Counted from the stretch's first letter, positions 27,586-39,960 are shown. The stretch is 64,000 nt of DNA from Cannabis sativa (GCF_029168945.1 NC_083606.1:18750041-18814040), one strand, 5' to 3'. The notes: generated from the sequence alone by a model not told the origin. A program made the numbers and translations.

Positions 27586-29084
27586 TAGGGCTGTTCATAT
27601 AAACTGGAAAATTGCAGTTTAAATTCGGACCACTACAATTCTAATCATTGTAAACTGTAACCGGAAAAACTGTTTTTGGTGGTTTGGTCAATCCGGACCG
27701 TTTACGGCGTAATGGTTCGGTTGCGGTTCGTAATAAATAATTAACGGTTAAATCGGACCGGACTGTTTATAATAAATAATTAATTTATATATATATTTTG
27801 GAAGAGGTTTCAATGGTTACATTTTTATTGTAACCATCATGGTTACATTTTTTTAAGCCATTGGATTACTATTAAATGGTTGTGATTAATTTGGAAATTA
27901 AATAAAAATAAATTATAAATAACTTGTAACCTGAAAGTAACCTAATCATTTATTTCCTTATAAAACTTTAATTAAGATTAATTATATTTTAAAATTAAAT
28001 TATTTATAATTATTAATTAATTTTTTGCAATTTATTACTATATAAGGATCTTTTAGCAATTTATTTTTTTATAGTTAAATTATTTAGAATTTTATAGCAA
28101 AACTTTTTATAATTTCAAATTATACACATATAATTTCATAATTTAAATTTTATTATTCTTGTAATCTTAATTTTAAATTATTACACTTAATTATTTAATT
28201 TTTTATTTAAATATTTAAAAAGTAAAAAATGAAATAAGTTGAAGGATTTTTTAGAAAAAAAATGGCTGCACTTGTTATCGATTGATTAGCTTGAGGCCTC
28301 ATACTTAGTTCATATAATTGTAACAAAATAATTAATTATTTAAAAATTTATTATAAGAAGAGAATTTTAATTTGTGTCAAAAGAAGTTTAATTTTTGTAA
28401 AAAAATAAATTTTATTGTAAATATTATAATTAAATGGCTTAATTATTAAAATAATTCAAGTAAGGATTTAAATATAAATATTAATTGCTAAAAGAGGTCT
28501 TGTTAAATATTTAATTAATTATTTTAAGAAAATAGTTAATTATAATTAAATAATTCTAAAAAAGGAATGTCTATTTAATTAATTATTTTAAGAAAATAGT
28601 TAATTATAATTAATTAAATATAAAAAAGGAAAGTTTACCTATTGGTAACCTGCTATTGCAGGTTAAAGAAAAATGTAACCATATGGTTACAATAAAAATG
28701 TAACCATTAAATAGTCACCCATATATTTTATATATGACTATATGTATTATTTATAACTTTTTTGAATTTTTATGTTATGTTTAACTTTTGAGAATGTTTT
28801 TATATCATTATTTATATGTTATAGATTTATTACTTATCATGTTAAATACATATTTTGAAAAATAAAATTAAAAACTTAGTAAAAATAGTATAATTACTTA
28901 AAAAAATATGAATAATTATAAATTTCACTTAAACCGTAGTTTCGAATCAAACCAAACCGTTCTTAATGGTTTGGTTTGAGAAATTTTTTGGTCTGATTTG
29001 ATTTTTAATATTCAAAAAACCGTTATAATGGTTTGATTCAAAAACTATGAAAATCCAGACTAAACCAATCCGTAAACACCCCTA
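27586..29084. mobile_element. Non-autonomous hAT-like element, 1,499 bp
   Basis: Left end TAGGGCTGTTCATATAAAC and right end ..CGTAAACACCCCTA form short imperfect terminal inverted repeats. Flanks are 8 bp, atcaaact (27578-27585) and ctcaaact (29085-29092), seven of eight identical, which fits hAT target duplications. Subterminal regions are rich in repeated words around ggtttggt, ggaccg and aaaccg in both orientations, as expected for transposase-binding sites. There is no transposase reading frame. The 13-bp left end matches exactly that of the element at 50662-52773. A second inverted-repeat element lies nested inside. Confidence 0.78.
27812..28708. mobile_element. Nested inverted-repeat element with hairpin ends
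   Basis: The left end aatggttacatttttattg (to about 27854) recurs in reverse complement at about 28665-28708, ~40 bp nearly identical. Each arm contains its own 7-bp stem (ggttaca..tgtaacc). The core is extremely AT-rich and carries a 64-bp tandem duplication starting at 28508 and 28572. I could not find a target duplication. It interrupts the hAT-like element. Confidence 0.65.
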
Positions 29085-29092
29085 CTCAAACT

Positions 29093-30613
29093 TAAGGCCT
29101 TTTCTTTTTAGAGAGAGAGGGGGGGAGATAGAGATTTTGGAGGATGTCTTATTTTCTTTCCCAACTCGGGGAACAAGGCATGATTAAGGTCCTTGGAGGG
29201 AATTAAGAAAGTCATTGAAAGTGGGGTTCACATTTACTTTTCTCACACACTTCATTGGCCTAATTGACAATATACCATGCAAAAAGGGGAAGAAAAAAAA
29301 AATGGGGATTTTGAACCATGAGTGATCAATCTATTTCTGAGTGGATTATATTCTTCTTTTGGAAGAATTTGATACTCGTTTATGTTTTGTAATAATACAT
29401 GAGCTTAGTACTCTATTAAAGTAACAAAACAAATATGATTACTAGTGCATGGGAAGAAGAGCATTATTTAACTTCCTGCATCATCCATGAGATCAGTTGA
29501 TGAATGATTCAGAAGTTGGAAGTAATTTCCTATCACTAACAATAAGTAAAATAAAGAATTAACATAATCTTATTGCTCAGTGTATTTAGCTTTAAAAGTA
29601 TCACATGCTTGTTTGTTAGAGGTGTTTTAATCTTCAAAGCAATGATTTCTTTTATGGCTATTATTCTCAGCCGACTCACCAACAACTACATTATCTTTCA
29701 TCTAATAGTGCTAAACACATATGTGCGTATATTATATATATGTCATCTACAATTAATGTTTTATCTCATTATATTGTTGTTTGTGCTCACCCTTTTCTTC
29801 TCTGCTTAAAGAAGACAAGGCCCAAAAGACAGATGAGAATATTATGTTGTAGATTTATTATTATGACTCAACAATTTATCATCTTAAGAGTTTTTCATAG
29901 CCATAAGATACCAATTGCTTGCATGTGAAGATGTTATTGCCAATTAGCTGTGAATGCATAATATATTTATTGGGCTTGTTGGCCTAGCTGGCATTTTCAT
30001 TCAGGTTCTCCAAAAATTGTGGAGACTGGAAGAGACTCAAACTCCAATCTACATAGTACATACCCTGCTTTTCTTCTTGAATGTCTTTAAAGATATTTTA
30101 GTGTGGAAAAAAAAAAAAGAAAAGAAAAAAAAAACCAAAACAAACTGAAGGTATGATGCTGAGAAAACTGGTACAGTTGGAACAAGTGATCTTTTTTTTT
30201 TCTTTTATAATTGTATCACTAAACACATGAAACCGAAACACAATATCAATATCCATTCACACTACAGAAATAAGATCTTCAGATGACAGAAGATGCTGTA
30301 TAAAGGGAAATTTTCTTTGATCAACACAACTGTAATTTTCTGATTATCCCAGACTGATACAGAATCATATGCCAACCGTTTCAGTACAAGTTAGGTTGAA
30401 ACCCCAACAATGTCATCAGGCTACTATCAAATTAAGGATGACATGTAAAAATCAAGGATGATTGATTAAAAGACAATCAACTTGTTGCCGGTGGTCATCG
30501 TCTTGGAAATTTGGCATCAGAACCAGAAGCTTCACGAAATAAAGAATTTATAGCAGATTTATCATCATAAAATCTGTCCATGTTCCTAAAATCTATCTTG
30601 AGCTCGAGTAAAT
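29093..30613. other. Intergenic DNA and 3' region of the membrane-protein gene
   Basis: No gene seen in about 29093-30200. The stretch nearest 30613 is presumably the 3' untranslated region of the minus-strand gene that follows. A-runs occur near 30109-30137 and T-runs near 30190. A short GA/G run lies near 29111-29130. Confidence 0.45.
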
Positions 30614-32394
30614 TTAATCTGTACGGAACTCGTCGTCTTGTGGCCTAAATGTCCCAATTATGAAGTAAGGTAAAGTAATCATGTATGCCATAAACAACGT
30701 GAACTGCAGCAATATGAAGAGTTTATTAGGCTTTACCAATATTCAATGTACTTCCAACAAAAAAAAAAAAGGGAAACAAAGAACTTACCAAAAGAGGAAG
30801 TGTTAAGAAACCCCATATTGGCCACAAAGCAAAGGTGAACCTGCCATTATATGTCATCATCATAAGGAAAAAATACCAAACACACAGTGCAGCTAATGAA
30901 GTTAAAGAAGAACAGCAAGAATCTTTCTTACAAGAAATACGAGATCATTCCAAGAAGAGTGACAAATGGCAGAGCCGATGTACTCGTTATTTCCCACTTT
31001 TCATCAAATCTCTTAGCACTCCATGCTAGTATAGTTGTATAACAAAAGATGATAAAATTCAAAACAACCCCCACCATCCCAATGTATAAAGGCATTCTGC
31101 AAAGTACAGAGAAGTGTTTAGACATACTTGCAACAAATATCAAGTGAATTGAAGAGACAACACAACTATGACGGTATAGTTTTAGTAATGGAAGTGTTAA
31201 AAAAGTAGATTATCATAAAGGCCCAGCACGTGAACTTAAACTAAACCACGTTCACTATAGATTGGTAAACTAAATACCTCCTTGAATCTGTCTCACACGA
31301 TCATCTAAAATTGGATCTTAGTATCATTTAACAATTTTGATTTGATGTCAGAGTGCAGACATAGCTTTACACAAATAAAACACTAAAAAAATGAATTAAC
31401 ACTTCGGAGCAAGTCAAATTTCTGGCTATCCATCTGCCTCATCCCCAATGTTAACCGCTTCCCATTGATGAAATAGTAGAGCAAGCATTGAGTAAATCCA
31501 CGAAGAGCAACATTGAGCATACAAGATTTATATTACACAAAATTGTCCAATAACAAATACTATCAATCTAGCAGAACTCAGGAGAACATATTGGGAAAAA
31601 AATGAATCTGCAAGAGTTCAATATGAAGATAAAAACATTCCACTTCAAGAAATTGATCTATGCTATTATAGCATGTTATCTTATGCTTTGGGTTCCAACC
31701 ATTTTTCACCTTAAGATAAACATATATTGCATTACAAGATCACAAATATGCGAAAATAAATCCCCACAGTGTTAAATGCTTCTGAAAGGCCATAGTTTGG
31801 CTCAAGTTACTGTATTATTAGTCAAGTGGGTTCCACAGTAATCATTTCTTCATGTCCATTCCACTGATATTTTCCAGTTTATTTCCTAAGGAATCCTTAT
31901 TATATGAATTGAAATTTAACATGAACCATATAGAACAAGAAAAAATCAAGTCAACTCCAAATTTAAAATATATAATATATAAGGCAACACAAGAGGAATA
32001 GTATCTTGTCCAGTCAGAAAATGCAGAATAAACCAAAGCAACAAAGAATAAACAAAAGAACCATTAGTTTGTTAATAGTATTAGTAGCAATACAACAGTT
32101 GCATAAACAAAAAATAATGAACAAAGTAGAATTGTACCTTCTGATTCGACCATCATGCCAGAGAAGGTATATCAAGTTGGAATGCCTATCACCATAGTAG
32201 ACAATAAAGGCTGCTGAAATAAGCCAAAGGATGTTCTCCAAAATCTCCATTCGTGACCAAATTCTTGGAGTTGGCTCCATTGAATATCGCATCCTAGAGC
32301 ACGCATCATCCTCAAGATCATCACCACTAGACGCATAACCCTGGCTATGCCTATGTCTCATAAGTCCGCCGGCAACCGGCGTTCCACCGGACAT
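30614..32394 (-). CDS. Small multi-pass membrane protein, TMEM128-like
   Basis: Four coding exons on the minus strand: 32394-32138, 31096-30941, 30840-30789 and 30703-30614, total 555 nt, 184 aa, all GT-AG and in frame. The ~50-residue N-terminus is polar (MSGGTPVAGGLMRHRHSQGY, then a GDDLEDD acidic cluster). Hydrophobic segments follow at about 53-67 (NILWLISAAFIVYY), 88-110 (from MPLYIGMVGVVLNFIIF) and 125-170 (ALPFVTLLGMISFTFALW, then LFTLFMAYMITLPYFII), giving about four membrane spans. The C-terminus is FRPQDDEFRTD. Recognisable as a conserved plant transmembrane protein; assignment to the TMEM128 family rests on size and layout from memory, and the function is not established. The start is the first ATG of the conserved N-terminal block. 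Confidence 0.82.
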
Positions 32395-33195
32395 TTTGGC
32401 AGAAAACTACTATATCGACCAAACCAAAAAACACACATGCAATGTTTCTATTCACAGAATTTCAATCCTTTTCTCTAACAAAAGAAAATTCCCACTAAAG
32501 ATTTCTACTCAGTTCGATCACATATCACCCATTTCGAATAAATATACAATCTCTAAAATTGAAAATGGCCAAAAAGAAAATAGTGGAAACGAAGAAGGAA
32601 AAGAAAAGACCTTTCAGTCTTGAATCATCACGTATAATATGACCATCACCTTAAAAAAAAAATTCCCGTCTACGAAACCCAAATCAAACTTCCATTTTCT
32701 CGAAACACTCATATCGAATTCGATCACGAAATAGCGAAGACCAAAATAGAAATTTCAGAACAAGCCCATTTCGGGGCGAAGCGGCGAAGCCCTTTTATAC
32801 GTGTATATTTATATATTCAGTGCGAAATTCTTCGGACCCACATTTTGAATTCGATTTCTCTATAGTAGCTACCAGATGGTAGTTTTTGTCTCGGCTCCAG
32901 TCAACAACCCAAAATCAGAAGTCCTCTTGGGGAAGATGGAAGAAGAAGAAGCAGAGCTCTAATATACCAACAGACCTTAAAGGGGTGTTTTGGTAATTTT
33001 GTTATTACTCTCTGCTCATGTCGTGTTGTTTGTTGGAGACTCGATGATCTGAGTAACGGAAAACCGGGCAAAGTTTGGGAATGTGAGTTATTATTATTAT
33101 TATTTGCAACTCCAACGATTTCAATTTAAAAAAAATTGTAAATATCAAAATATAAAGGGTGCTTTGGGCACTTGTAACATTGGAATTATTAAATA
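32395..33195 (-). promoter_or_regulatory. Leader and promoter region of the membrane-protein gene
   Basis: Upstream of the minus-strand start at 32394. 32395-32900 is likely the 5' leader and core promoter, with GC content higher than the surroundings around 32760-32800 (ttcggggcgaagcggcgaag). A short (TTA)n run lies near 33090. No other gene seen. Confidence 0.35.
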
Positions 33196-34170
33196 GAAAA
33201 TATAAATTGATATTTTATTTACAAAAATACTTTTATAAGGTAAAGTTAACATTTATACCTTTTATGTAATTTTAATTATCAAAATACCACTTACACTATC
33301 ATCACTTACACAATCAGACGATGGTTGCAGAGTGGTTACTGCGTGGTTGCGCGGTGGTTGCATCAGACGAAAGTTTCAATCAGACGATAGTTGCAGGGTG
33401 GTTGGCCGAAGGTTGCATCAGATGAAAGTTTTTGGGTGGTTGCTGGGTGGTTGGCCGAAGGTTGCATCAGACGAAGGTTTCAATCAGACAAAATAACTGT
33501 TAGCAAAATGTTTATGCAACTGTAATGCAACATTAAAAATCAAAACAGTGTTTTCACGTACGTAACTCTATCTACATGTCTCTTTATGATTTAATATGAA
33601 CAAATTCACCATTAGAAATTTGGAAAACAACAAAAATGCACCAGGATAAACATTTTACTATAGTATTGATGTATTTTTTTTAGATTATACTTGAGTTGGA
33701 TTGTTAGGGAACTCTAATTCAACTTTTTAAGATATGTCTTTCATGGATCTAAAAATTGAAGTCAGGACATTAGTTTTATGCAAATTAAACTGGATTTCCA
33801 GTTGAATTTAGTTTCATAGTAGTTCTTCTACACTTTTTTTTATGAATTCGAAACATTCCCTGTTTTGATTGATTCTGGTCGTCTTCTCAGGTGAAGTCGC
33901 CAGAATTAATGGTGGTTCTCTTTCTGGTTGAATTTTCGTTTCAGTTGCGTTGGGTTACTGCGTAGTTACACGATAGTTGCGTGATGGTTGCGTGATAATT
34001 GCCCAGGAAGCATGGATCTTGGGTTAAATGTGTGTGTAAGTGGTATTTGTGTAATTTTTTTTATTTGGGGCTGTATATTTGTTTATTTGGCCCACTGGAA
34101 GTATTTTTGTAATATTGTTACTTTTTTGGTTAAAACTGAAGAAAGTCCTATAAGATTTCAATTTTATTAT
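33196..34170. mobile_element. Candidate inverted-repeat element with G-rich minisatellite
   Basis: The two sides share imperfect inverted words over about 120 bp: ttacaaaaatactt (left, ~33219) and acttacac after a[t/c]acc (left, ~33290) reappear in reverse complement at about 34100 and 34030. Inside, 33318-33500 holds ~60-bp degenerate repeats of gttgcatcagacgaaagttt and gggtggttggccgaag. 33958-34003 has gttgcgtgatggttgcgtga. Boundaries and class uncertain; no target duplication found. Confidence 0.4.
33318..33500 (+). repeat. Degenerate ~60-bp minisatellite (ggttgcatcagacga)
   Basis: The words gttgcatcagacgaaagttt, caatcagacgatagttgcag and ggtggttggccgaaggttgc recur two to three times with small changes. 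There is no reading frame meaning. Confidence 0.65.
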
Positions 34171-34356
34171 TTTTTATATATATAATGTAGGGTGATTCTA
34201 CAATGTAACTCCTTAATAGAGATGTACTGATGCACTATCTACTTGTTTCGGCATTCAGAAAAAAAATTTAGTTTATTTTTTTTTTCATATTCATGTACGT
34301 TATAGCTATTTAAGATATCTTATTAAAATTTTGAGAAATTTAGAATAATTTACAAT

Positions 34357-34820
34357 GGGAAATTTGATTTTCTATACTTACATATACCTAATATTTTATT
34401 TCTAAACTAATACATATCACCATTGAAAATATATGACCACTTTATCTAAAACCCAAAAATACCCCTCTCAAATTTCCCATACTTTTTTTAGTGCAAAAAC
34501 ATAAAAAAAAAAAAAAATTGGTAGTCCGATGGTGGTCCGATTGTCACCTGATGCTACTTTTGTATGTACAAAAACATAAAAAAAAAAAAAAAAAAAAATT
34601 GTAACATATCTGGTCCGATGGTGGTCCGATGGGTGGTCCGATGGTTCCGATGGGTGGCCCGATAGGTGGTCCGATGGGTGGTCCGATGGTGTAAATGGGG
34701 GTGATGTAAATGGAGGTATTTTAGGGATATTATAAAAATTGTCATATCCTACAAATATTAGTTATTATTTGTGTAGAAATTTTTTTTAAGCAAATGTAAG
34801 CATAAAAAATCAAATTTCCC
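34357..34820. mobile_element. MITE with perfect 8-bp target duplication and GGTCCGAT minisatellite
   Basis: Left end GGGAAATTTGATTTTCTATA and the right end its reverse complement with two differences. The element is flanked by tttacaat on both sides (34349-34356 and 34821-34828). 464 bp, non-coding. 34610-34690 is a run of gg[t/c]ccgatgggtggtccgatg repeats. It belongs to the same family as 43083-43883. Confidence 0.85.
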
Positions 34821-34828
34821 TTTACAAT

Positions 34829-35271
34829 ATAGAAAACAATATTCAAACAGTCTATTTTACACGAGTGCAATACATTGTTTGAATGCAGTTTTCGGCGTGT
34901 TAAATTTTTTCGAATTTCTTAAAATTCTACAAGATGTCTTAAATAAATATAATTTACATGACCATGAGAAAAAAATTTGACCAAAAAATTATTTCGGATA
35001 CTAAAACAGATAGAGATATATCAGTGCAACTTTCTAAAGGGATGCATGATAGAATTTTCCTATAATATATTAATACTTTGATTTTATTATTATAAATATA
35101 TATTTTTTAATATAATGACCAATTTATTAATGAGAGTCTAATGATATAGCAAATATATACCCAAAAAGACGATAACACCATAAATAAATTTAAACTTATT
35201 TTCTAAAATAAACTTTTTTCACATTTTGAATTTTTACTTATTTTCTAAAGAAAAACTTTCTTTTAACAATA
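34829..35271. other. AT-rich intergenic DNA, nothing recognised
   Basis: No gene, repeat boundary or motif identified. Confidence 0.4.
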
Positions 35272-36640
35272 TGTTGTACCCAATTTTTGAAAATTAGAAA
35301 AGTCAACACAAAATGCTTTGACCAAGTGACATAAAGCAGGGACCAAAACACTAATGCTATAGTGCTAAAACACTCGAACAGAGTGTTGGGTGAACCCTTG
35401 TTCGAGTGACACGTGTCATGACACATGTACATACTCGAACAGGGTAGCAAGCCTAACCTTGTTCGAGTAAGAGGATGGAGTACACAATGAAGTACTCGAA
35501 CATGGTAATAGGCTATCTTTGTTCGAGTATCACATAAAATACGTGGAATGACTCAATAAATGCAAGATCAAGAGACAAACTCGAACAGAGTGTCAAGACT
35601 AGCCTATTCGAGTGTGGTGTGAATAGTTGAAGACTTCAACTCGAACAAGGCATCATGCTTTACTTTGTTCGAGTATATGTTGGAAATTGGAGAAAGAAAT
35701 CTCGAAGAAGGTATATTGTTCAACCTTGTTCGAGTATGTAAAGACAAAGTCTAGGGTTTGAAGAAGAGCCACTCGAACAGGGTGGCATGACCAACTCTGT
35801 TCAAGTAACATGAAGCAAAAGGGAGATGCTTAAATCCTAGTTGCTTGAACAAGGTAATAGGGTTAACCTTATTCGACTAATGCAAGTAAAGTTAGGGGTT
35901 TAGCACCATTTGGGAGTCTAACACAAATCAAACTTGTACCAAGTCCCAAGATTCGAGCAAAGTATCATCATAAACCCTATTGGGACACAATTTGAGTGGA
36001 ATATGAACAGGGTAGAATGAGATACCTCAAGGCAACTTTCAAGAGTAAGAAGGTGGTTCACTCAAGCAAGGTGAAAGCCTTAATCTTGTTCTAGTCCATA
36101 AAAAATCACTAGGTTCTCGGGATTCATCAAAATCACATAAGCTTTTAGAAAGATTCTAAAGGATAACAAACTTCGCGACTTGAGGATTATTTATAATTTC
36201 TTAATATTCAAAGCAATATTTTAATATTTTTTAATGTAGATATGTCAGATATTTTGATATGTGAATTTTAAGTTTATATTTGAATGTAAAATATATCTCC
36301 TTGAAAGGGAGGAGAGTAATGTGTCATGCTATGTGTTATGTTGATCAATGTGGGAAGTTATTGTGTGTTGGTTGTACATCTTCCTATATTGCAACTCTTG
36401 GCCTTCTCTTTCCCATAGATGCCTATTTTTGTGGCATTAACTCCCCATTAAGTTTTTTGGGAGAAAATTTTCCAGAAACTATATAAGCCTCATTCTTTTC
36501 TTCATTCTTCACTATTCACTTTTGAAATACAAACTTCTCTCAAAGACTCTTTAGAGTCGAACCTTTGTGAGTTAGAGTTTGAAATTCTGTATTTTAATAT
36601 TCTCAGTTTAATTATTTAATTAAGTGATTAATTAAATGCG
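35272..36640 (+). mobile_element. LTR-like sequence carrying a hairpin array
   Basis: Begins TGTTGTACCCAATTTTTGA. It has a TATA-like actatataagc near 36478-36488 followed by a CT-rich leader-like segment, the arrangement of U3 then R-U5 in plant LTRs. The 3' limit is unclear because a second LTR-like block in the opposite orientation begins at about 36653. No coding domain is attached. The U3-like part is filled by the hairpin array at 35371-36096. Confidence 0.45.
35371..36096 (+). repeat. Array of ~10 hairpins built on ctcgaaca..tgttcgag
   Basis: Imperfect ~36-38-bp palindromes start at about 35371, 35432, 35494, 35579, 35639, 35701, 35771, 35842, 35951 and 36060. The ideal unit is actcgaacagggt, 8-12 loop bases, then accttgttcgagt. 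Spacing is about 60-75 bp at first and wider towards the end, where units decay. Stems are better kept than the sequence between them. It is not a CRISPR array: repeat and spacer lengths vary and the genome is a plant. Confidence 0.85.
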
Positions 36641-36652
36641 GAATAATGAAAC

Positions 36653-37838
36653 TGGTATTGAAAACAGATTTTTCCGTAGTTACAGAATACAACTCTGTAA
36701 CTCCAGAGAAACCCAGAAAAATAAACAGTGCATAAAAGTAAAAACACACAAGATTTTTGTACGTGGTTTCAACAATCCTTTCAGATTGTTACTAGTCCAC
36801 GGGGCCACGCCTAGAGATAAGATTCATTAGATCGGTATCAAAAATACAAAGTAATTGACTTATGCATAAATAACTCCCTCTTATTGTATGCCGCAAGCTT
36901 GATGTATTCCACCTACTAACCGAATCTTGATAAAACTCCAAGAGCTCGAACTCCCTTCGATCACCTTGAAGAGTGCTTGAATCCTCCCGATTCAAGGCTT
37001 AAAGGCTATCTCCCGAAAGCCTATACAACCATCTTCTGAAGGTTGTGTTCTTGTATCATCCCGATGCAAGACTTCAAAAGCAATCTCCCGAAAGCTTGTA
37101 AAAACCCTTCTCCCGAACGTGTTCTTGTATACTCCCGATGCAAGACTTCAAAAGCAATCTCCCGAAAGCTTGTAAATACCTTCTCCCGAAGGTCCACTGA
37201 TGTTCTTCTTCGTTGTAGACTTGAATACAGACTCAAGACAATACAAACAATAAATAAACAGAGTAAGAGTCGAACGACTCTTCTCTACATAACAAAGACA
37301 CTCTTTCCTAAAGATATGAATACAATTCTAAGTGTTTGAAAGAGATGCAAAACCTAGCTGATATAAGATGTATTTATAATGAATATACATCTTATTGACA
37401 GCTTACATTCTGTCTGAACAAGACCTTAGCCCACTAGAAACTTCCCTAAAATAATTCTTCAATCAGTCCAGGAATTTCCGTTTCTGTACCTACAGAATCG
37501 TGGGCAGTAACTACAACTTTCCTTTTATAAAAAAGTAAAGTTTAGCTCCGGTTTTCTCTTCAAGAAATCTGATCTGAGAAAATGGGAAACTCAACACAGG
37601 ATCAGATTATACAGCTAGTTAGATAAAAACGAAATGGGTAACCAAACTTATCATTTTTACCTTTTTTCTAAAAATCGGAAAGCTAGACAACTTTCCTTCC
37701 AAGTTTGAATACACAAAATAGGAAACCATATTAAACACATACCAGCCGAAATTAATAGGAAATAATAAAATATTTTTGTCAATTAAATATGTCAAAAATG
37801 GAATTAACAGAGTTATTTGGATTTTCGAGTTTCTAACA
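36653..37838 (-). mobile_element. LTR-like block in reverse orientation
   Basis: On the minus strand it starts TGTTAGAAACTCGAAAATC (from 37838), a common beginning of plant copia LTRs, and runs to about 36653. No matching target duplication was found at the ends, so it may be truncated or rearranged. It contains a ~75-bp tandem repeat at 36978-37198. No coding region accompanies it. Confidence 0.45.
36978..37198. repeat. Three ~75-bp tandem units
   Basis: Marker words are caagacttcaaaagcaatct followed by cccgaaagcttgtaaa. Two close copies begin at about 37058 and 37131; a more diverged one begins at about 36978. They lie within the reversed LTR-like block. Confidence 0.8.
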
Positions 37839-38506
37839 TCCACACTTGGCACGCGGACTAGCTCGATCCTCATTGCTTATTCCCAGTGGGTAAGTTCAAA
37901 CCTTTAATTCTCTCTTTTTCTTGTTCTTTAAACTTCTGCCATTGTTGAGTTTCAAGATTTTATGAACTCCTTGAATCTTTAGGATAGTTTTTACGCATTA
38001 TAATCTGTTACATAGCTTTAGGATGTTTAATGTGCAACTCCTTGATGAAAAAGATTGAATATTGATCTTTATTTAGACATCTTGATCTTAAAGGTTCGAA
38101 GAACACGAATAAAATAGTTTGAATCTTCATGAAATACATTTTTTGATTCGTTTATGAACCTAGCCGACACTTGGGGTCTGTTTGAACCCTAGCTGGTTCA
38201 TAATTCTTTCAAGAGGACCTAGTCAGTTCATTGCTCCATTTAAAAACCTTGGCCAGTTCATCTAGGGCAGAGCTTCAATCTGGCCGGTTCATGGTGGTTG
38301 ACCATGAAGCTGGCTGGTTGATGGGAAAATTCCCTAAAGTTGATCGGTTCATGGTGGGCAAACCATGAGTTGGTCGGCTCATGGTCTGAGACCCTCATAG
38401 GTTGGTCGGTTAGTACCTATGGGTATTGGCTTGTTAGGCCATGTTTTTCATCCTTATCTTTATTTGTAATCTCTAATTTCTCACCTCCGTTTGTTTTTCT
38501 GCACAA
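37839..38506. other. Degenerate repeat DNA upstream of a gag-like remnant
   Basis: No gene. 38200-38420 holds about seven loose copies of a ctggccggttcatgg-type word, sometimes as gttggtcggctcatgg. Confidence 0.5.
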
Positions 38507-39960
38507 ATGAACCCGCGTGATTATTGGGGAGGTGACAACCAGATTAACGAGGACTTGCTCCATCTTCTATTTGAAAACTAACACTTAGCTAGTTCTTCTT
38601 CTAAGAGCTCGTCAGACAGCTCTTCAAGTGACTTTGAAGCGAGCAGTGATTCCCTGAAACTTGAGATTCAACATCACCACTATTCTGAGCAAATAGGGGG
38701 TGAGATCTATGGGAGATTCATTTGGGAACTGAATCAAGGGTGGAGACCGTTCTTGCCTAAGTTGTGGACTTACATTGTCCGCCAAGGATTTCCTGACACC
38801 TTGCCTGTTGGGCAGGCATCTCCTGCACTAAGAGATCTTCCTGTAGTAGTAGTTTCCGTTACTGTTACCCAACACTCTAAGTAGTAATCAAAGCTAGCAT
38901 AGACAAAGTAAACATATTTAAAGGCGCCTCCGACCAATTCCCATATTGTTGAGCTCATGGATAGGGGAGAGTTTGTCAAGTCAAGGATGCAGAACAGCTT
39001 GAGGCTGGCCAGGCAGAGGAGCCTATGGCCAGCCAAGAGGAGGAGCTGGATGTAGACCAGGTTGAGCCTGTGGTTGAGCTTAGGGCTAGTAGGAAGCGCT
39101 CTAAGGTGGCTGATGTTGTCCAGGGCAATCTCTTGGGCTCCTATGATGAGGCTAGTGTACCTCTGAACAACAGAGGTTAACCTTCGGAGGTTGAGGTTGA
39201 CCACATTGAGGAGGAGACTACTGAGCCCTAGATTCTTCAGATGGGGGAAGGAGATAGGTGGGTATCTCCTCCTTCTACACTATCAAGGGATATGTTTGAC
39301 AACGTCATTGATAGCGAACTTATTGGGAAGGTCCGGTGCATTAGGCCTACTCGAGACCACTTGGCTCACAATCCACAGCTGAATTGAATGGCGTGGTCTT
39401 ATTCCCATACGGAGCAGGGTAGGGTGCTTCCTCTACACCCATACTTTAAGGACATTTCCAATTTCTTTAGGCTTTGTCCAACTCAGATTGCACCTAAGAG
39501 CATCGATCAAGTACTTGTCAGCTCTTTTCGTTCTTTATGTCGAGCTAGGCTGGCCACAACTTTCAAATTTTAAGGTGTTATTTCTTAGAGTTTAAGTCCA
39601 TCCCATGCCAGGATAGGACTAGGTACTTCTATTTTAGCCAGCAGGGCTACTGGTGGCTGGACAACACTAATGATTCAGCTATGTCTTAGGTTGGAAAGTA
39701 CGTTAGAAGCTACTTTATGGCATATGACATATGATATGTCTGCCAGGACTTCCACCAGGTTCCAACTTTTAGTTGGCCATTCCCCACACTGCGACTGAGG
39801 GATAGGACTAACCACATTCTATCTCTCCTAACATCCACCTGTAATATTTGTACGTTGGCCTCTGAGGAGAACTTTAGGAGGTATGGTCTGTACCCACCTG
39901 TTGAGAGAGTTATTCCTTCAGACATCAACCTTGAGGACCCTAGCCATAGAACATCTCCAA
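38507..39960 (+). pseudogene. Degenerate gag-like gene of a putative gypsy-type transposon
   Basis: A leading ATG gives MNPRDYWGGDNQINEDLL and reaches a stop after 24 codons. The frame then continues through a serine-rich stretch to about 38884. Further fragments in shifted frames include LPLHPYFKDISNFFRLCPTQ (near 39430-39490) and YPPVERVIPSDIN. The PLHPYF..FF.L.P.Q.AP pattern resembles the 'putative gypsy type transposon' gag-like family of plants. Many stops and frameshifts make it inactive. The family match is from memory. Confidence 0.5.

Noticed and set aside
35371..36096. CRISPR-like array
   Set aside because: Spacing and repeat length vary, units are degenerate palindromes, there are no cas genes and the genome is a plant.
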